From NCBI GenBank assembly GCA_030642025.1, contig DAOWOO010000056.1, positions 1-7,681 on the forward strand: DNA of 7,681 nucleotides, written 5' to 3'. The stretch is from Candidatus Zixiibacteriota bacterium (GTDB taxonomy: Bacteria > Zixibacteria > MSB-5A5 > GN15 > PGXB01). Position numbers and translations under genes: made by a program. The number at the start of each line of letters is the position of its first letter. The first letter of the stretch is position 1. Below the pieces are notes generated by a model that was not told where the DNA came from, searched no databases, and saw nothing but the letters and a program-made list of their open reading frames with translations. This document shows positions 5,601-7,681 of the stretch, in pieces.

Positions 5601-6452
5601 GTGAGCAATAATATGGGTTTTATGACCAGGCTGAATTATTTCATTGAGCTTTATTTCGGTGTTATCAGGAATATTTTCAAGCTTCGCCTTTGGTTGCCGT
5701 TCACGCTGTATGCGCTCCTTCAGTTCGGCCTGTTGCTGACCCTACTATACTATGTCCATCCCCGCATATACCCGGTACTTCATCCGTTAGTCAGCCTTCT
5801 GGGCGATAGACAGGCGACTATGTTCAGCCATTACCCCGGGCTTTTTGTGCTTCTTCCATCGGTTGTCCAGTGGGGAAAGCTGGCTTTGGGAATAGTCTTT
5901 GAAGGGCTGGCCGCCGGGCTGACGGCGGTTCTTTTCCTGCGGGTTTATTCAGGAGCGAATAGAGAAAAAGTGAGTCTCTCCCTGGCTTTTTCAAAATGGC
6001 TGCATCTTATGGGTGTCTGGAGCTTTATTGTAGCCATCCTGCTGTTTGTTAACTGGCTTTTGCCGGTCTTACTATCGGATTACCTGGTCGGCAATCCCCG
6101 GCGGCTGATGGCTTTCGGGGTTCTTATGCGTCTTTTCACGGTATTGCTTTATTCCATTTTTATTTTCGCTGTGCCGGCGGTGATAGTATTCCGGGACAAT
6201 CTCCTGAAGGCGCTGAGGCACTCGGTCAGGCTCTTTCTGCATAATCCGGTGTTTTCTTTTTTCCTGGCTCTGGTACCGTATCTTTTATCGGTGCCAACTT
6301 CGTATATGACCGACAATGTAACTACCATTGTGGCCAGGTTTAACCCGGAACTGGTTTTTTATATCCTCCTTGCGGCAATAGTCATCGATATTATTGTTAA
6401 CTTTCTGGTGACCGGGACAGTGGTCAAATTTCTGGTTGATGAACAATCATAG
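5601..6452 (+). CDS. Six-helix integral membrane protein of unknown function
   Basis: The product is 283 residues and strongly hydrophobic. Membrane helices are apparent at about 30-51, 92-115, 136-159, 173-197, 215-231 and 250-272. The N-terminal 29 residues look amphipathic, and a loop with HPRIYPVLHP follows the first helix. A basic stretch between helices four and five (FRDNLLKALRHSVRLFLHNP) is probably cytoplasmic. I recognise no transporter signature, ATP-binding site or catalytic motif; the layout recalls generic DUF-type membrane proteins in which a conserved amphipathic segment precedes a late helix. The start is GTG 5601, supported by AGGA four bases upstream; in-frame ATGs at 5613 and 5622 lie too far from that site. 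It is the last gene of the unit, six bases after the lipoprotein stop, with a terminator 36 bases after its own stop. Its job is unknown; context suggests it works with the lipoprotein and PEGA protein. Confidence 0.8.
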   Translation: MSNNMGFMTRLNYFIELYFGVIRNIFKLRLWLPFTLYALLQFGLLLTLLYYVHPRIYPVLHPLVSLLGDRQATMFSHYPGLFVLLPSVVQWGKLALGIVFEGLAAGLTAVLFLRVYSGANREKVSLSLAFSKWLHLMGVWSFIVAILLFVNWLLPVLLSDYLVGNPRRLMAFGVLMRLFTVLLYSIFIFAVPAVIVFRDNLLKALRHSVRLFLHNPVFSFFLALVPYLLSVPTSYMTDNVTTIVARFNPELVFYILLAAIVIDIIVNFLVTGTVVKFLVDEQS

Positions 6453-6488
6453 AGCCGGATTTATAATTATCGATTATCAGAGACGGCG

Positions 6489-6516
6489 GGGGTGTTGAAA
6501 AACACCCCGTTTTTTT
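6489..6516 (+). terminator. Strong intrinsic terminator after the three-gene unit
   Basis: GGGGTGTT (6489-6496) pairs perfectly with AACACCCC (6501-6508) around a GAAA tetraloop (GNRA class, very stable), and seven Ts follow at 6510-6516. It cleanly separates the membrane protein gene from the response regulator gene. Confidence 0.92.
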
Positions 6517-6529
6517 GGCCTTTAGCGGC

Positions 6530-6544
6530 TTCTTAAGCTAAGAA
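6530..6544. repeat. Small inverted repeat upstream of the response regulator
   Basis: TTCTTA (6530-6535) and TAAGAA (6539-6544) are exact reverse complements around AGC, followed by TTTT. It is AT-rich and short, so weak as a hairpin. It lies 51 bases before the start of a transcription factor gene and could be an operator, or a minor supplement to the terminator just upstream. Confidence 0.3.
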
Positions 6545-6551
6545 TTTTCCC

Positions 6552-6561
6552 CGGAATTCCG
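6552..6561. repeat. Ten-base perfect palindrome upstream of the response regulator
   Basis: CGGAATTCCG is self-complementary with no gap and lies 34 bases before the ATG at 6596. A dimeric regulator could bind it, including this response regulator acting on its own gene, but a single palindrome of this length is not strong evidence. Confidence 0.25.
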
Positions 6562-6595
6562 ATATCTGAAGTAAATATAAAGGATTAAGTACTTC

Positions 6596-7681
6596 ATGAA
6601 GAATTTGCTCATTATAGATGATGACCGTGAGATTTCACGATCATTGGCAAATCTTTTTGACTCAGATAAATACCGGTTCTACTTTCTTGAAGACGGTCAG
6701 CACATGGTTGAATTCATCAAGGAACATACCGATATTGACGTGGTCCTGCTGGACGTTAATCTGCCGACCATGTCCGGACTGGATCTTCTCAAGCAAGTCA
6801 AGCTCAATGATATTAATATTCCTATTATCATGATCTCGGGATTTATTTCCACCGAAAACGCCATGGAGGCCATGCGTGAGGGAGCATATGAATACTTGAC
6901 CAAGCCGTTTGAAATTCAGAAACTGATCAGCACGGTAACAAATGCTTGCGGACAGCACCGGCTGAAGGGCATTAAATCACCTTCCGCCGATGATGAATCC
7001 GGAACCCCGGATGAAATAATCGGCAAGTCTCCGGAAATTGTCGAAATAGCCAAACTGATCGGGCAGGTGGCCAAGTCCGATGCGGCGGTGTTGATATTCG
7101 GCGAATCGGGTACCGGCAAGGAATTAATTGCCCGGGCCATACATCGCAATTCCAGGCGACAGTCCAAGCCTTTCCTCTCAGTCAACTGTGCCGCTCTGGC
7201 GGAGACTCTTCTGGAATCGGAATTGTTCGGTCATGAGAAAGGCGCCTTCACCGGGGCATATTTCAAACGTCTGGGTAAATTCGAGCAGGCCAACAATGGC
7301 ACCATATTCCTTGATGAGATCGCCGATATGTCGCTTTTGACCCAATCGAAGCTGTTACGCGTACTTCAGGAAAAGCGGTTTGAACGTGTCGGCGGTGAAG
7401 AGACCATTGATATTGACGTCCGTATTATCGCCGCCACCAACAAATCGCTGGTGCAGTGCATGAAAGATGGGTCCTTTCGTGTCGATCTGTTCTATCGCCT
7501 GAAAGTGGTTTCTCTGTATATTCCACCGCTTCGCGACCGCAAGAGCGATATCTCATTATTGGTGGATCATTTTATCAAGCGGTTTTCAAATCAACTTCAG
7601 AAAGAGATCAAAGGCGTGTCGGCCAAGTCGATGACGCTACTTCAGAAGTATCCCTGGCCGGGCAATGTCAGAGAACTGGAA
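6596..7681 (+). CDS. Sigma-54-dependent response regulator, NtrC/DctD type (3' end outside window)
   Basis: The frame is open from ATG 6596 to the last base, 362 codons, so the gene is cut by the window edge, not broken. Residues 1-120 are a receiver domain: acidic pocket DDD (8-10), phosphoacceptor Asp53 in LLDVN, Ser81 in MISG, and Lys103 in TKPF. A linker of about 20 residues leads to the AAA+ sigma-54 activator domain (from about 141): Walker A GESGTGKE (169-176), the sigma-54 contact loop GAFTGA (216-221), Walker B GTIFLDEI (235-242), AATN (279-282), FRVDLFYRL with the arginine finger region (294-302), and PWPGNVREL (353-361). Phosphorylation by a sensor kinase would drive ATPase-dependent opening of sigma-54 promoters. 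The Fis-type DNA-binding domain should follow beyond the edge. AAAGGA lies eleven bases before the ATG. The kinase partner is not in view, and its targets cannot be told from this window. Confidence 0.96.
   Translation, partial: MKNLLIIDDDREISRSLANLFDSDKYRFYFLEDGQHMVEFIKEHTDIDVVLLDVNLPTMSGLDLLKQVKLNDINIPIIMISGFISTENAMEAMREGAYEYLTKPFEIQKLISTVTNACGQHRLKGIKSPSADDESGTPDEIIGKSPEIVEIAKLIGQVAKSDAAVLIFGESGTGKELIARAIHRNSRRQSKPFLSVNCAALAETLLESELFGHEKGAFTGAYFKRLGKFEQANNGTIFLDEIADMSLLTQSKLLRVLQEKRFERVGGEETIDIDVRIIAATNKSLVQCMKDGSFRVDLFYRLKVVSLYIPPLRDRKSDISLLVDHFIKRFSNQLQKEIKGVSAKSMTLLQKYPWPGNVRELE

Noticed and set aside
6618..7340. Open frames on both strands inside the response regulator
   Set aside because: The receiver and AAA+ motifs occupy the frame from 6596 without interruption to the window edge.
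1..7681. CRISPR array, insertion sequence or transposase signature
   Set aside because: No regularly spaced direct repeats, no terminal inverted repeats around a coding unit, and no transposase or integrase motifs were seen.

Overview
The window looks like chromosomal DNA of a Gram-negative (diderm) bacterium of moderate GC. The mix of a PorV/PorQ-type outer-membrane protein, a PEGA plus DUF5683-like protein and a fibronectin-III lipoprotein points to the Fibrobacteres-Chlorobi-Bacteroidetes (FCB) side of the tree, possibly a candidate phylum such as Zixibacteria. That placement is inferred from gene content; there is no rRNA or other phylogenetic marker here.

Layout. Bases 1 to about 860 hold no confident gene: two inverted repeats, and a cysteine-rich reading frame (636-854) that looks protein-like but lacks a start and may be the tail of a frameshifted gene. 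A hairpin at 865-882 closes that stretch. A PorV/PorQ-family outer-membrane beta-barrel gene follows (939-1883). The next gap carries a long bulged hairpin (1951-1987). After it comes a polyprenyl-phosphate sugar-1-phosphate transferase gene (2271-3203, possibly from 2160), ended by a good intrinsic terminator (3225-3257).

Bases 3347-6452 are a tight three-gene unit on the plus strand with gaps of 13 and 6 bases: a secreted PEGA/DUF5683-like protein, a lipoprotein with three FnIII-like domains and two further beta domains, and a six-helix inner-membrane protein of unknown function. A strong terminator (6489-6516) ends it. The last gene (6596 to the right edge) is a sigma-54-dependent response regulator (receiver plus AAA+ domain) cut off before its DNA-binding domain.

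How they fit together. All five confident genes are on the plus strand and four have envelope roles: an outer-membrane barrel, initiation of a surface glycan on undecaprenyl phosphate, and an envelope module of unknown role. The three-gene unit is the best candidate for an undescribed system, because its genes are clearly co-transcribed, span inner membrane to lipid-anchored surface, and match no named complex that I recognise. No mobile element, CRISPR array, tRNA or rRNA is visible.
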